From: Mansonella perstans
Taxonomy: Eukaryota > Nematoda > Chromadorea > Rhabditida > Onchocercidae
Direction: 5' to 3'
Assembly: GCA_037074765.1 (NCBI GenBank)
Contig: JBAMDO010000325.1
Span: 1 to 40,492 of the forward strand
Length of the DNA stretch: 40,492 nucleotides
The position numbers and the translations under genes were made by a program. Below are positions 23,590 to 35,391 of the stretch, piece after piece. The notes under the pieces are model-generated. The model did no database searches. It saw nothing but the letters and a program-made list of their open reading frames with translations, and was not told the origin of the DNA. Position 1 is the first letter of the stretch. Every line of letters starts with the position of its first letter.

Positions 23590-25598
23590 TCAATTCTTCT
23601 CTATGTCTGCGACAATTTTCGTTGATTTAGGTTGATGTTTTTCTTTCACGTGTGTAGAAAGTGATGATTGTGCAGTGAATTTTTCCCACAACCAGGTCGT
23701 TTGCACTGATAAAGAAATGGTTTCTCGTGCTTTTTCCTATGTTTTATATATTCCGCTTGATTCATCATATTCGCAGCACATTCCGGATAAGAACAGTTAT
23801 ATTGCTTATCTGAAAAACTTCTGATATGACGTTTATATTCATAGTTCACACATTGATGAGTCATTTCTATATTTGTTGCCTGTTTTTTCAACCTAACATA
23901 ATCCAATATGAGCAACGAAGTTTTTAAATGAACCTTTTTAAGAAAAAAGAAACCATTTAAATTCATAGAGATTAGGATACCAATAACTATTATCATTCGC
24001 ATTATTTACAAAGCAAGTGACAAGCAACCCTTTTACGAAGGTTAAAAAATGTTCATTCTATTTCAGGCAGACAAATGTAAATTTGCAAAACTAACAAGGT
24101 GTCCCGTGACTCGTATGCTGGTGTTGTCTCAAGTTATCTTTTTGTGTGAAATTTCTGGAACAATTTCTGCACTGAAATTTAAACTGATGTTTTTTCTTGT
24201 GTCTATCAAGTCCTTGTGAACTATTGAATATTCGCCCACAGCCGGGTATTTTGCATTCATAACGAAATGGTTTCTTATGCCCTTTCTTGTGTTTCAAATA
24301 TTCACTTTTCTTTGTCATACTCACAGTACATCCTTGATATTCACAGTCATAGCTATCTGAAAAACTCTGACATGAAATTTATCTTTATGATATATGTTGT
24401 GATCAGTTCATTTCATTGCTCGTTTTCTCGAATAAAAACATCAAATTTAAATCTTTTTTGAAAAAATCCTTTTTAAATTCATTGGTTATTACGATATCAA
24501 TAGTCTCTATGGAGGATGGAAAAATGTCGTAGCATAAATTGAATTTTTTATTGATATTCCACTGATGCTTTGCAGAGCATTTCAAGTGCATTATATTTCA
24601 GGGGACAAATATAAAACTGCAAAACTTACTATTTACTCCGCGACACTTTTGTTCATGTCTTTCCTGTGATCGCTTACTTGAAAAAAAATCGCCACAATGT
24701 TTGCATTCAAATGACTTCTTTTCCTCTTTTTTCTTCATACTCGCATTGTACCTTTTCTCATCTGAACACACTTTTGTATATTTTTTTCAGTTAACATTCT
24801 ATTACTTCGTCTGCTAACTTATGGAAGCAATCTAAAAGTTGATCATAAGAATCTCAGTGTCATATACTAAACCTACCAAATTGGGGAGGAAAGTTATTTA
24901 CTTTTCCTCTCGAGTACTGGAAATTAAAAGTTGGCCTTAGTGTTGTTTTTAATGGAATAATCTTCCACAACAAATAAGTGTCAAATAGATCAGTTTCTGC
25001 TTTCGATTTTTTATGGTCTGCACTCTTAATTTTAAACAAATAAGTCAAATTAAACAATTTAAAGTATGAACGAAAAGTAATTACGCAGTTCTTTACCACT
25101 TGTTCCCGGTAATTCGCCAACAGTATTTCTCCATCCACTGTCATGTGCATTTCTGTCTGGATCAAATAGTGATAAATCGAAATTGTCGACAGTTTCTCTG
25201 GAGAGAGCAGCTGTTTCAGGATCACTTAGTAGTGAATTGTTATCCTCGACAATTTTCCGGATGAAATCAATGTCATCACTCGTTTCTAGCGGTTCTTCAT
25301 CAATATTTCTCCATTCATTGTTATATGCACCTGTATCTGAGCCAAGAATTGACTCCAAATGCATGTGATCGAGGACATTATAGTCATCTGAGAAGAGATT
25401 ATCGCTTATGTGATTCGGTTGAATTACCATTGCATCTTGGTATGAGGTGTCTGAGGCAGCAAGTTGGCGAAGATAAATAGGCACGGCATTTTGTGAATTA
25501 GAATTAATGCCATCATTGTCGGGCCTAGGTGTCGAGGAGGATTTCTTCCGAGCTGAAGCGATGCAAAGGAAAATGCTGAACCAAATGATATATGCCAT
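23590..25598 (-). CDS. Copy E: signal-like, acidic, C2H2 zinc-finger protein; exon 4 frameshifted
   Basis: Model: exon 1 25085-25598, exon 2 24630-24761, exon 3 24096-24356, exon 4 23590-23809. Exon 1 is fully open (171 codons plus one base). It has a 16-residue hydrophobic N-terminus ending in ASA, a basic-Ser/Pro stretch, then an acidic Asp/Ser-rich region. Exons 2 and 3 are open with four intact fingers. Exon 3 finger 2 is the most distinctive: helix SSQGLDR, with QKDNLRQ in finger 3. In exon 4 the first finger is intact. A one-T shortening of a T run near 23683 then breaks the second finger just after its CGK and leads to an early stop. The lesion is in a homopolymer, so a consensus error is plausible. 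Otherwise this would be a protein with five intact fingers. Confidence 0.75.
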
Positions 25599-26760
25599 CG
25601 ATGTAGCGAAGAACAATGCGAATTTTTGCAATGTCCGGAATTCTCGAATGGAAGGTTTTTATTTCGATTTGTCGGAATTAAACGACCAAAGGTTGAAATA
25701 ACTTTTAATCGGATTATTTCCCACATTTTGTCTCATTTCTCTATTCATAAATTCAAAGTTTGCGCTTTTGGACTGTGAAGGAAATTCAGCTAGAGTCATC
25801 GGTTTCGATGCTCAAACCATTGGAAAAACGAGATCCTAGCAATTATCATCTGAGTATAGTTTTTGATTTTTGGGAACATTTTTCAGGCATTTCTGATGTG
25901 AAGTTGACATACATTTGGCCAAATGCCACGGATGGAACTTCGTTGGATGGATGTGTTTTTGAGGTATTCCAACTATAACAATTAGTTATTACCTTCTAAC
26001 ATATATTCATAGCAGAAAGATTTTCCCAATACGAGAGAGAATTTCAATTTAAGCTAAAACAGTTTTTGGAAGGATGGAGCAAAATTTAAATGTTTGTACA
26101 CACAGGATGGTAATTTGCATAAAACGATATCAATGAATAGTTGGCATTAGCAATTGAATGAAATTTTAATCTGTACGGTCTGTGTTTTTTAATCCGTATA
26201 GGTGCTATATGATTTGCATATCGTGCAAAAAATTTTCAATTTTTGGTTTTGATAATGTTGCTTATTTGAAAATGACGCTTATTCCTGACATTTATGTCCA
26301 AGCATTGCTAGAATTTAATCATATTCAAATGGTCAAGTTTCAATTGTTCATCTTTATTTACGGCTAAATTTCCATGCTCTCATTTTTACCACCAACTAAC
26401 TACTACTTTTCAAAACCGTTAACACAAAATCTGGCTTAAAATAATTGAAATCTTCAGATGAATAATTGAAATCACCAACTTTATGTTAACTGATTAAAAT
26501 GTTCTCATCAGCTTTAAATTATAAGAGATTGCCGACTCAATACACTGCACACCGAAACATGACAAAATTTATATTATCGAAACATGCTGGCATTGAATTA
26601 TATTAGTTCAAGCATTTGCCATGTTGTTCGATGAGGAATTTTTGAATTTATGTTTAGCTTTTGGAAATCAAGATTTCTCCTGGCTTGTGAGATTTTTTAA
26701 TTTCACTATCAATTTCGACATTTCACCAATAAGACAAATTTTGTACGATTAGGCCTTAAT
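25599..26760. repeat. Diverged upstream flank of copy E
   Basis: To about 26090 this matches the upstream region of the other copies. From 26090 to 26530 it is clearly diverged but is the reverse complement of about 10800-11230. From 26555 to 26710 it matches, with divergence, the loop sequence of the palindromic spacers. Here the ~270 bases between CTTATTCCTGAC (26285) and the loop sequence are present, whereas A, C, D and F join the two directly at TGAC. This may be the ancestral arrangement at the array edge. No gene seen. Confidence 0.65.
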
Positions 26761-28449
26761 TACATCGTTCTCAGATCCTCGGATTTTTTCAAAAATTCTT
26801 GTAATCGATTAGATGAATTTGAATCGATTGCTTATAGGTAACGTTTAAAGTTCAAAGCATTACTTCCAAGTTATTTATGCTTATTTGTGATTTGAGTACA
26901 TATTAACATATTCTGTCATTTTTCATAAACCGAACATTCTGGATTAAGCTAAGATAATTACCAAATTAAGCGTAACATACTATTACTGCCATGTAAAATT
27001 TGAAAAAATTTCGTTTCTAATGGTATCATTATTCTGAATTGTTAATATATACTCAATTTTTCATTAAAATAAACGAAAAATCGCTATCATCAACATGAAC
27101 AAAAATAAACATTAGATTGGTCCATTTTATCTTTTATCTCAAAAACTTCCAAAAAAAAAAAAAACTTTACAAATAATAATAATAATTAATAATAAAAAAA
27201 ATAATAATAGTAATCATAATGATTGCAATGATAACGACATCGCAATCTATCATTAATACTGTCATTAATGAAACAACTAGAAAAGTAATATCAATCAAAT
27301 TATGCTCCTTTGCCTTTTCATCTAATTTATGGTACACAAAAGAAAAAAGCAAAAAGGTCTGATAGAAAGAAAGATTCAGGAATGGACTGGAATGCCGGAC
27401 TTTCAACGTATTTGAAATTTATTTAAAGCTAAAAAAATTGAAAAGTAACCAGTTCTTAATTTTATAATATTGAAACTAGAAATCTATTTGATTTTTTATT
27501 TCTTCTTTTTGCAAAAAATAACATTTTAAGCTTTAGCTAAAAAAACGGAATTTTTCAAATTACATTCTGAGCTGAAACGAGGAATATCCTGCATTTTTCT
27601 TTCAGCTTCCATTTTGAGCTTTTTCAGGTTACATTCTGAGTTATTTTTATTATTTTATACTTTTTCGTTTTCCCTTTTTTCGCTTCTAAAAGATGTTTCA
27701 TCTTTTCATATATTTCTTCCTAATCATTTTTAGTTATAATTTCAATTTCATAAAATTTAAAAATAAAAAACAAAAAGAAAGAAAAGTGAATAGATAAACA
27801 GAAAAGATATATATGTATATATAGAGAGAGAGGCATAAAGAAAAAGCAGAAAGAAAAAAATGAAATATCCTGCATTGAATCAATTAATCCGTAAAAAAGA
27901 TTAAAATTTTTAATTAATTTAATCAAAAAGCGTGATAATATTCGTTACATAAAAAAGTTTAACCAGTAATATGACAAAATTTACATTTTGGAAATTTCCA
28001 ATTCAGTGGCTTTTTATTTAATTTTTATTTTTTTCCTAATCATAAATTATTATACAATATAATGAATTGAAGATAAATATCAATTCTGTCAAATGTATAT
28101 ATATCATCCATCTAAAATACATTGTCGTCCATAATAGTCCAAGCAATCAATACAAATTTTAATTGATTGATTGAATGTCTGATTGATTTATTAGTCAATT
28201 GATTGATTGGAAAATTGATGTAAATTGATCATTATATTCATACCGTATAAAACAATATTTCAAATGATTCACAACAAATGAAATTTTTATGAAAAAGAAA
28301 ACAGAGAGAGAGAGAGAAAATACGATGAACAAATGATATTATGCTATTTTTCGTCTTCTTCATTAATTATCAATCAATAAAAACACTTTCCTTATCAAAT
28401 CTTTTCTCTTCTACTTTTTTGTCTCTTTACATATCTGTAAAATTACTCG
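26761..28449. other. Single-copy AT-rich stretch downstream of the kinase exons
   Basis: No gene is supported. It holds an A/T-triplet microsatellite (about 27176-27215), an AT/AG-rich simple tract (27808-27832), TTGA-type simple repeats (28150-28212) and a GA tract (28303-28318). The part just left of 28450 should include the 3' untranslated region of the kinase gene, which reads leftward. Confidence 0.7.
28187..28192 (-). promoter_or_regulatory. Possible polyadenylation signal AATAAA for the kinase gene
   Basis: AATAAA on the minus strand about 260 bases after the kinase stop codon. In an AT-rich region such hexamers occur by chance, and others lie further left (near 28020), so this assignment is weak. 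Confidence 0.25.
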
Positions 28450-30901
28450 CTAAAAATCGGCGAATTCTTTTGCACATTTTTCGGTACTCGAAATTCGCAA
28501 TGTTTCTTCTTCATAGTCATCAAAATTAGATGGATCACCAGCACCACGACATTTTGGTAAAAATGGTGCATCTATCTGAAAAAAAATAGGTTCCTTTTTT
28601 TCTACAAAGCATATTTGAAAAAAGTTTTTAAAATATTATTTTAAAAAATTTAACAAAAGAAACAAATTAAAGAAATCTTTTTTGCCCTTTTAATTTAAAT
28701 TGTTTAATTTCAAATAATTTGAAAATCTGCAGAAGTTGTAAAATTCACATTATTGCACAACTTCTTTAACAGAGTCGTTTCATTTTGAGTTACTGATATA
28801 TAATGATTGAAATAATCATCTAAGCTTAATACATTTATAACGTATGAGGCACTTTTTTTTGCTATCTAAAATGCAGAACTTATCTATGGATGCAAAAATG
28901 TAAAATTAAAAATTCTTAAATCTTATCTATAAAAGAGTGAATTTAAATTTTAACCTTTTTCTGATAAATAGCAATCCAATCTGTTGAATTAAACCATTTG
29001 TGATTTTTGATATCGGCAACGCCATTTTTTAGATTGCCATATCTCTTCGTTAAATCAACTTGTAACAAATTCTTCAATAAATCTTTAAGTTCATTGGAAA
29101 AATACGACGGAAATTTCACCTAAAAATCACAGTTTCTTCTAATTTTTTTTCTGGAAGAAAAATACAAACAAATTTTATTGTTGCATTTTTTTTTTTTTGT
29201 CAAATATGCATTCATTAGTTATTCTCAAAAATAACGGTTAGTTAACGGGTAATTCACATATAATAATTCAAATAATATATATAGGTAATTCATATAATAA
29301 TTCAAATAGTATAATATACATATATATACTTCTGTGGATTTATTCCCTAATGTTATACTTCATCTGTTATACTTCCAATATTTAATTGGGATATTCAAGA
29401 GGAAAAAAGTAAATCTTTTTTTCTTTTAAAATTTAAAACGAAATAAGTATAACACCTGCTTTTCAAAGAAAATTAGTGCTGAAATTAAAAATAATCCAAA
29501 TTATGAATAATTAATTTGAAAGATAGATTAGTACATTTTCATATATGAATTAAATGTTTCTGGAACAGTGAAAAATGTTTTTAACGAAGATAATCCTAAA
29601 AATTACTTTTCCGGAAACAATTTTCTCATAAATTTGTATCGGTTGATCAGCAAAAAATGGCGGATAACCAGCGGCCATTTCGTAAATGAGCACTCCTAAT
29701 GCCCACCAATCGACTGCTTTATTATAACCCTAAGAATAACAAAAATTAAATAGCTACAAATTTTTGATATATCTTGATTTGTTAATTTATTTTTCATTCA
29801 TTTAGTGTTCAAATTAATTAATGAAATTTTTTAAATGAATGTTCCGAAAAGTATTATTCAAATTTCTCGCTCAAATTAATGCTTTTCCTTCCGCATCTTT
29901 CAAGTTAAAAGAATAACATAATTTTCAAAAATGAATAATTAAAAGTCAAAGAAATTAAAAAGTTGGAAAAAGGTCTGAAGTTTTCTACGTTTTTTCATTT
30001 TATTTATTTATTTTTTTATTACTTTGCTTAATATAATTTCCGGTGCAAGATATTCCGGCGTTCCGCACAGTGTCCACGTTCGTCCCTTAACACGTTTTGC
30101 AAAACCAAAATCGGTAATCTATAAAATGAAAAACGAACTAATCAATTATAAAAATGCAAAAAATTTCAAAACTTTCCTTAATTTATAAAAAGTTTTAACA
30201 AAGTCATAATTATACAAATAGTTTGCCTTCTCATATTGAAATTTATGTCTCAAATAATACTTTCCTTTTAAATTTTATGATTTTTTTGCAACATTACTGA
30301 TACTGTCAGTATTTTTGACCATTGGATGAACTATTTACATTAAATATTCCATTAATTTAATTGCACTTAAGAAATCAATATCATTAAATAAGAAAGGTTT
30401 GCTGCAACACCTGTAGAGTTTCAATATTCGGAAAATTTCCAAATTTTACTAATTTCACCATTCCAGGATTTAATATTTCTCCTTCATTTTAAGTTAAACA
30501 AAGAGTAAGAATCTCTTTGTAGGAAATGGAAGCGAAATTTACCAATCAGTTTTGAAAGGTGAAATTTATAAATTCACCATTTCTATTTTATGATTTCAAA
30601 ATTTTGTTCCTTTGTTTTACAAAAATTAAACTTTTGAACAATTCGTTTATGTCACAATAATGCAATCATATTAGTTATAATAATATTAGACCTTGATATA
30701 TCCCGTATTATCAATAAGGAGATTCTCAGGTTTGAGATCTCGATAAATAAGGTCCAGGGAATGAAGATATTCGAATGAGAGTACAATTTGTGCCGCATAA
30801 AAGCGGGAATGTGGCTCACTGAAACGACCAATTCGTCGTAAATGTGAAAACATTTCACCACCACCAATAAATCCAAGCACCATATACAAATTTGAATTAT
30901 C
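28450..30901 (-). CDS. cAMP-dependent protein kinase catalytic subunit, C-terminal five exons
   Basis: Five consecutive exons join in frame at codon boundaries: 30692-30901, 30023-30118, 29607-29729, 28955-29119 and 28450-28575. Donors are GTCTAA, GTAATA, GTAATT and GTTAAA; acceptors end TTTCAG, TATAG, CTTAG, TTTAG and TTTCAG. They give 239 residues matching about residues 112-350 of the standard 350-residue PKA catalytic subunit. Visible motifs are [14 protein letters not shown], the catalytic loop [11 protein letters not shown] (TDFGFAKR), the activation-loop Thr in [15 protein letters not shown], the helix-F region VDWWALG, and the C-tail FDDYEEE with the terminal hydrophobic motif FADF-stop. 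The first ~111 residues (Gly-rich loop, ATP-anchoring Lys, helix-C Glu) have no recognisable exons in the remaining ~9.6 kb upstream. One oddity is MVLGFI, where the family has Glu after MVL/MVM. The family phosphorylates Ser/Thr after release from the cAMP-bound regulatory subunit. This is either the 3' end of a gene with a very long intron or a truncated duplicate. It resembles nematode KIN-1. Confidence 0.9.
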
Positions 30902-31369
30902 CTGAAAAAAAAAAGCAAATCCCTAAATTATATTGAACCATTCATTTTTCCTTCTTTATCATCAATAAATTTTCGTTTCCATCTTTCCATATATATTTTG
31001 TAGCATAATTTTTTTTGAAATTTTTACATTTTACAGTTGAAGAGTTTTAATAAAATAAACTTTGAGAAAACATTAAATAATTGTTAAAAATTGAAAAAAA
31101 TTCAATTTTGAACAAACAGGAAGTAAGCGAACAAAAAAATTTTTGTTACTTAAATTCCGCTGATTGTAATACTTCACGAAAAAACCAATTATTACAAAAA
31201 GTTATGCTACAAATTAACAAACTGTGCTGACAATAAATAATAACAGTGTATTTTCAATCTCCACAATCATCGTATGCTTATTTATATGTAAGCAATATAT
31301 ACAAACAAAATTATTTATTCAATACTAAAAAAAATAACTGCAAAACTTTTTTTGAATTTTGCAGAATCA
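30902..31369. other. AT-rich stretch upstream of the visible kinase exons
   Basis: No exon is recognised on either strand. If the kinase gene is intact this is intron; otherwise it is a flank. It ends where block L3 begins. Confidence 0.65.
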
Positions 31370-34262
31370 CATCAATGCATCAGTTTAATTTATGTTTCAA
31401 TTGATTTCAAAATCCAGAATTATTAAACAAAGTAATAAAAACACTATGGTAACCGTAATAATAAGGAGTAGAGGGAATATCATTGATAATACTTTTAATT
31501 AATTCAATTTTAATTTAAAATTGGAAAAAAAAAACTAATTATTACCAAATAAATTGATTAGTATTGGAAAAGAACAGGCAAAAAAGGTTGCGGATGAATA
31601 GATGAATGGATTATTGTGATTTGATAAATGAATGGAAAATACTATATGAGATCGATTAGTTTTGCTTGAAATAGATTGAAATTCGGTCATTTCAAGCAAA
31701 ACATTTTGGTGAAATTTTAGGAAATGGACAATACAAAAAGGGCAAGTGAAGAAAGGGAACGGATGATTGGAAAAGTGAAATCAGGAAATCAATGCTAAAT
31801 TTGAATTTGTAATTATTTTATTATTTATTTCGGCAATTGATTTGTGAACGTATTTTACAAGCATTATTCATATGAAATCAATAACCCTATGAAATGGATG
31901 ATATTGAAATTAGGTAACAATGTTGCATAATTGGCTATACTTTATATTTTTTTATTCTGGTTACACGGCTAAGCTTAATCAATAGCAAATAATTGAATAA
32001 TTTTAATAACATTTATTAAGTTTTTAATAACATTAATTAAGCCGATATTATCATTGAAGAAAAATTCATGCTTCATTTGCTATTGCTATCAATATTAAAA
32101 ATAAAATATTTCAGAATTTGTAATGATAAGCTGTCAAAAGATTAGTCATACGTTTTTGAAAATACTGAATGCTTCATTGTAAAATATCAGCTGATTGCAA
32201 CAATTAAATAATAAGAATGAATTGATGAAAATATTCAAATAATTAAATAGCAACTGAATGAAATGATTACATTGTCAAAATTTTTTAATAGCTTCAAATA
32301 TTAATAATATGAATGAGGTAAGAAATCTAATTATTTGGCCACTGGTAATCGTTATCATCGCAATATCTATCAAGTCACAGGCAGATAAGCTAAACAACAG
32401 ATTTCTTAACACTTTTTTACCACATATGGGAAGAATCCAAAATTGTGAAGTATCGAATTTAAAATTTAAAAATTAGAAATTTAAGAATTTAAATCATATG
32501 ATGACACATTTGTATTTAAGCTCAAGTTAATGGTCGTAACATGACGTTCTTGCTCGGCACCGGCGTCTTTTTTTGCTGTTTAGGAAATTCTTAAATTTAT
32601 GAATAATTGAGTTTTTAGTACGGGACAATCAATACACTGAATACATCAAATATCGGTTTGTCTATCATAACTGTTAGATTGCTAATAGTAATTGTGTGTC
32701 ATTTTAAAACTAATATAGAAATGAAATTTTATTTTATATGAATTTTCCAGAAATCGACTGATTCCATTACTACAAAAGTTTACATCTATATGAGCAGGCG
32801 AGAAATCAAATTATTTATAGAAATACGAAAATAATGTTTGCTTATAAATATAATTTGGTTAAAACTGACAATGAATTTCCAATTATTTAATTATAATTAG
32901 TATGGAAATGTAGGAATTCAAATATGATGCTAGGAATTTCAAACCACTTTGAAATACCCGTCATAATTCGTGCACATAATGTTCACATGCTTACCATAAT
33001 CTGAATGATTTTTTGGTAATAACAATAACGTCTGATTAATAAAGATAACTATTACAGTTGCTATAGATAATAACTATGATAATAATAAAAATAACAACTG
33101 CAATAACAATAATGAAAGTAATAACTGTAATAATAATGATGACAAATAACAATAAAACAAATAAATTGTGATCGACAATAATAACTAACAATAATAATAT
33201 GGTGAAAAATGATAATAATAAAAATTAATCAGCGAGAACTTTTGCAAACAACTTTTAAAAATGCAAAGTAAAAATGGTGGTATTCAAAAATTTCAAAAAA
33301 ATTTACATTTGCAAAATAATCAGCTAAACTGAAAAATAATGGAAAAAATAAATTGCTTCAACCAGTATTTGCTATATAAACCAGAATTGAATTGCAGCAT
33401 TAATTCACTTCCGCTCGAATGATTTACTAGCAAAAGTTTTCTTTATGTTATGATGATGCTGATGTTGATATTGACGATGATGGTATGACAATGTTGATAT
33501 TTGAAATAAATGAAACGGAAGGAAATGGAATATAACCATAATAGTATTACAAATATCCATTGTTGTATTATCCATTGTTCGGTAGTACACCGTGATATCA
33601 TTTATTATTATCATCAGCATCATTTGTCAAATACTATTATTATCAGCATCGTTTACTGACTATTATTATTATCAAAACCTCTTATCTGCCATTACTTTTG
33701 TTATTATTATTATTATCAGTATTATAATTATTGTTTTTTATTAATATTTATTATTATTAATTTTAGTATTATTTTCTTCATTACATTTCAGTGCAAACAA
33801 CGCATTTTGCAACAATGTACAGTGTAAACAAATTTAAAACGCTTTTTTCACAAATTGAATGTTTATTTACTAAAAAGAAATCTGCCGAATTTAGGTAAAT
33901 TTTTTTTTTTCATAGCAAAAAAGAAATTGAAAATTCCAGTTAATACATGTATGTCAACCGTGATTTTTTAAGATTATAAACTAATTCAAAACACATAATT
34001 AGTAGTTTAACATACAAAGAAAAGCAAAAACAGCAAAATAATCAATAAACCCTAAAAAATATTACAAAAGGCTAGAAAAAGCTTTTGGAGAAATCTTGTC
34101 ATTTGGTAGTAAGAAAATAGGTTAAAAAACCTATGTAAAGATGTAGAATGAAAGGGAGTAATGCGACTTAGATAGCGATGGCTCCATAGAACAATTTTAG
34201 CAGCTTGTTGATAAAAAGCTAGGTAGTTTGAAAACTTTAACTTAGAAAATTATTAAATTACT
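31370..34262. repeat. Block L3: second full left block
   Basis: Nearly identical to window positions 1-3325 from its first base, with scattered single-base differences. The main difference is an internal deletion of about 450 bases near 33897-33910, where a T run joins AGGTAAATTTT to CATAGCAAAAAAG. It contains the same ATT/ATC tracts. It leads into the downstream spacer of copy F. No gene supported. Confidence 0.85.
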
Positions 34263-35391
34263 TCATTTCATTCGGATATTAGTCAGTTAACACTGTCGCA
34301 TCAAACGGAAAAGAATCATGAAATTAATCTGACAAACGCTTCATTTTTTTCAGCTTCAAAATTCTGTTCATAAGAATTATGAAATTTCTCATTTAAAATA
34401 AAAAAGCTGTTATAAGTTGTCTGTTCGCCTTACATTATCTTTCTTTGGCGTCTTTTCTTTCTTTTGCACAGTTTGTTAAGATATATTCCTTAGTTATCAA
34501 TTTAAAATGCCACTTTTCATCATTTACAAGGTCATTTCATGAGCGGTTTATAAATTGTTTACTTCAAGTAACCTGACCTACATCCTTAACCTACATTATT
34601 ATTAATGAAGAAATTAAACGCCTGAAAATCGAAATTTATAATGAAGTTAAAAAATCACATAAATCATAAGAAAGATTCCTGAGCTTTGTTTTGAAAAGCT
34701 AAACACAAATACAAGGAATTCCTTATCGACCGACATGGAATTCCTTATCGAACGACATGGAATTCCTTATCGAACGACAAGATCTAGGAAAAAATGAATC
34801 TAATCATAATCCGTATGACAATAAAGTAAAGAATTAGACCCAGCAAAATGCAAAAAAAAAATAAACGAAAAACAACCAAAATTACTAATAACCAAGGTAA
34901 AATAAAATGAATAGAATGAAAAAACTTCAAAGTATTTCTACAAATACTAAATCTCCCAGACCTACCAAACTACACATTTCCTTAAATGAAGAACAGAAGT
35001 CATTAAACTAGTAGTAAATACCGGGAGCTCAATATCTTATTTGTCCTCAAATTAACACATAACCAGTAAAAGCAATCCCTATTAATAAAAAGTACATACA
35101 CCACATAACAAGTATTACGTAAGCTACTGCATATTTCCGGAAGCATCTTCACCTGCTGCATTTGTCGAGGAATGCCCGAACTGTGGATCTAATTGCGCTA
35201 GGTCTGAATGGAAATTTTTTAAACGCTATTGCCAAAAGTACTGAAGAAAAAAGAACCTTAAGAAAAGAAAAGTGTCAAAGGAAAACTTGGCTTATCATGT
35301 TTTCGCTGTTTATTATCATCCTATTTCAGGTAGACAAATGCAAAATTGCAAAACTAACTGTGTAATCCGCGACACTGACGCTCATGTCTTC
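34263..35391. repeat. Downstream spacer of copy F (type II)
   Basis: Close match to 13386-14498, with three minisatellite units (34714-34778) and the full gene-proximal segment that A and D lack. The stretch 35149-35391 contains a finger-exon relic and candidate extra exon on the minus strand, and an overlapping plus-strand Cys-rich frame (see findings). Confidence 0.75.

Noticed and set aside
23646..24002. Long exon 4 frames starting MRMIIVIGIL... as a separate gene with a hydrophobic N-terminus
   Set aside because: The N-terminal part lies in intron 3. A TTTTTCAG acceptor and a matching phase-1 donor in exon 3 give a better model, and the hydrophobic part is absent or shifted in C and F.
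30652..30918. Second minus-strand frame overlapping the kinase exon
   Set aside because: It is the same DNA in another frame; only the frame at 30692-30901 matches the PKA family.
35320..35335. Plus-strand TATTTCAG sites, repeated near each finger exon, as acceptors of a plus-strand gene
   Set aside because: They lie inside the conserved donor-side intron sequence of the minus-strand gene, and no open plus-strand exon follows them.
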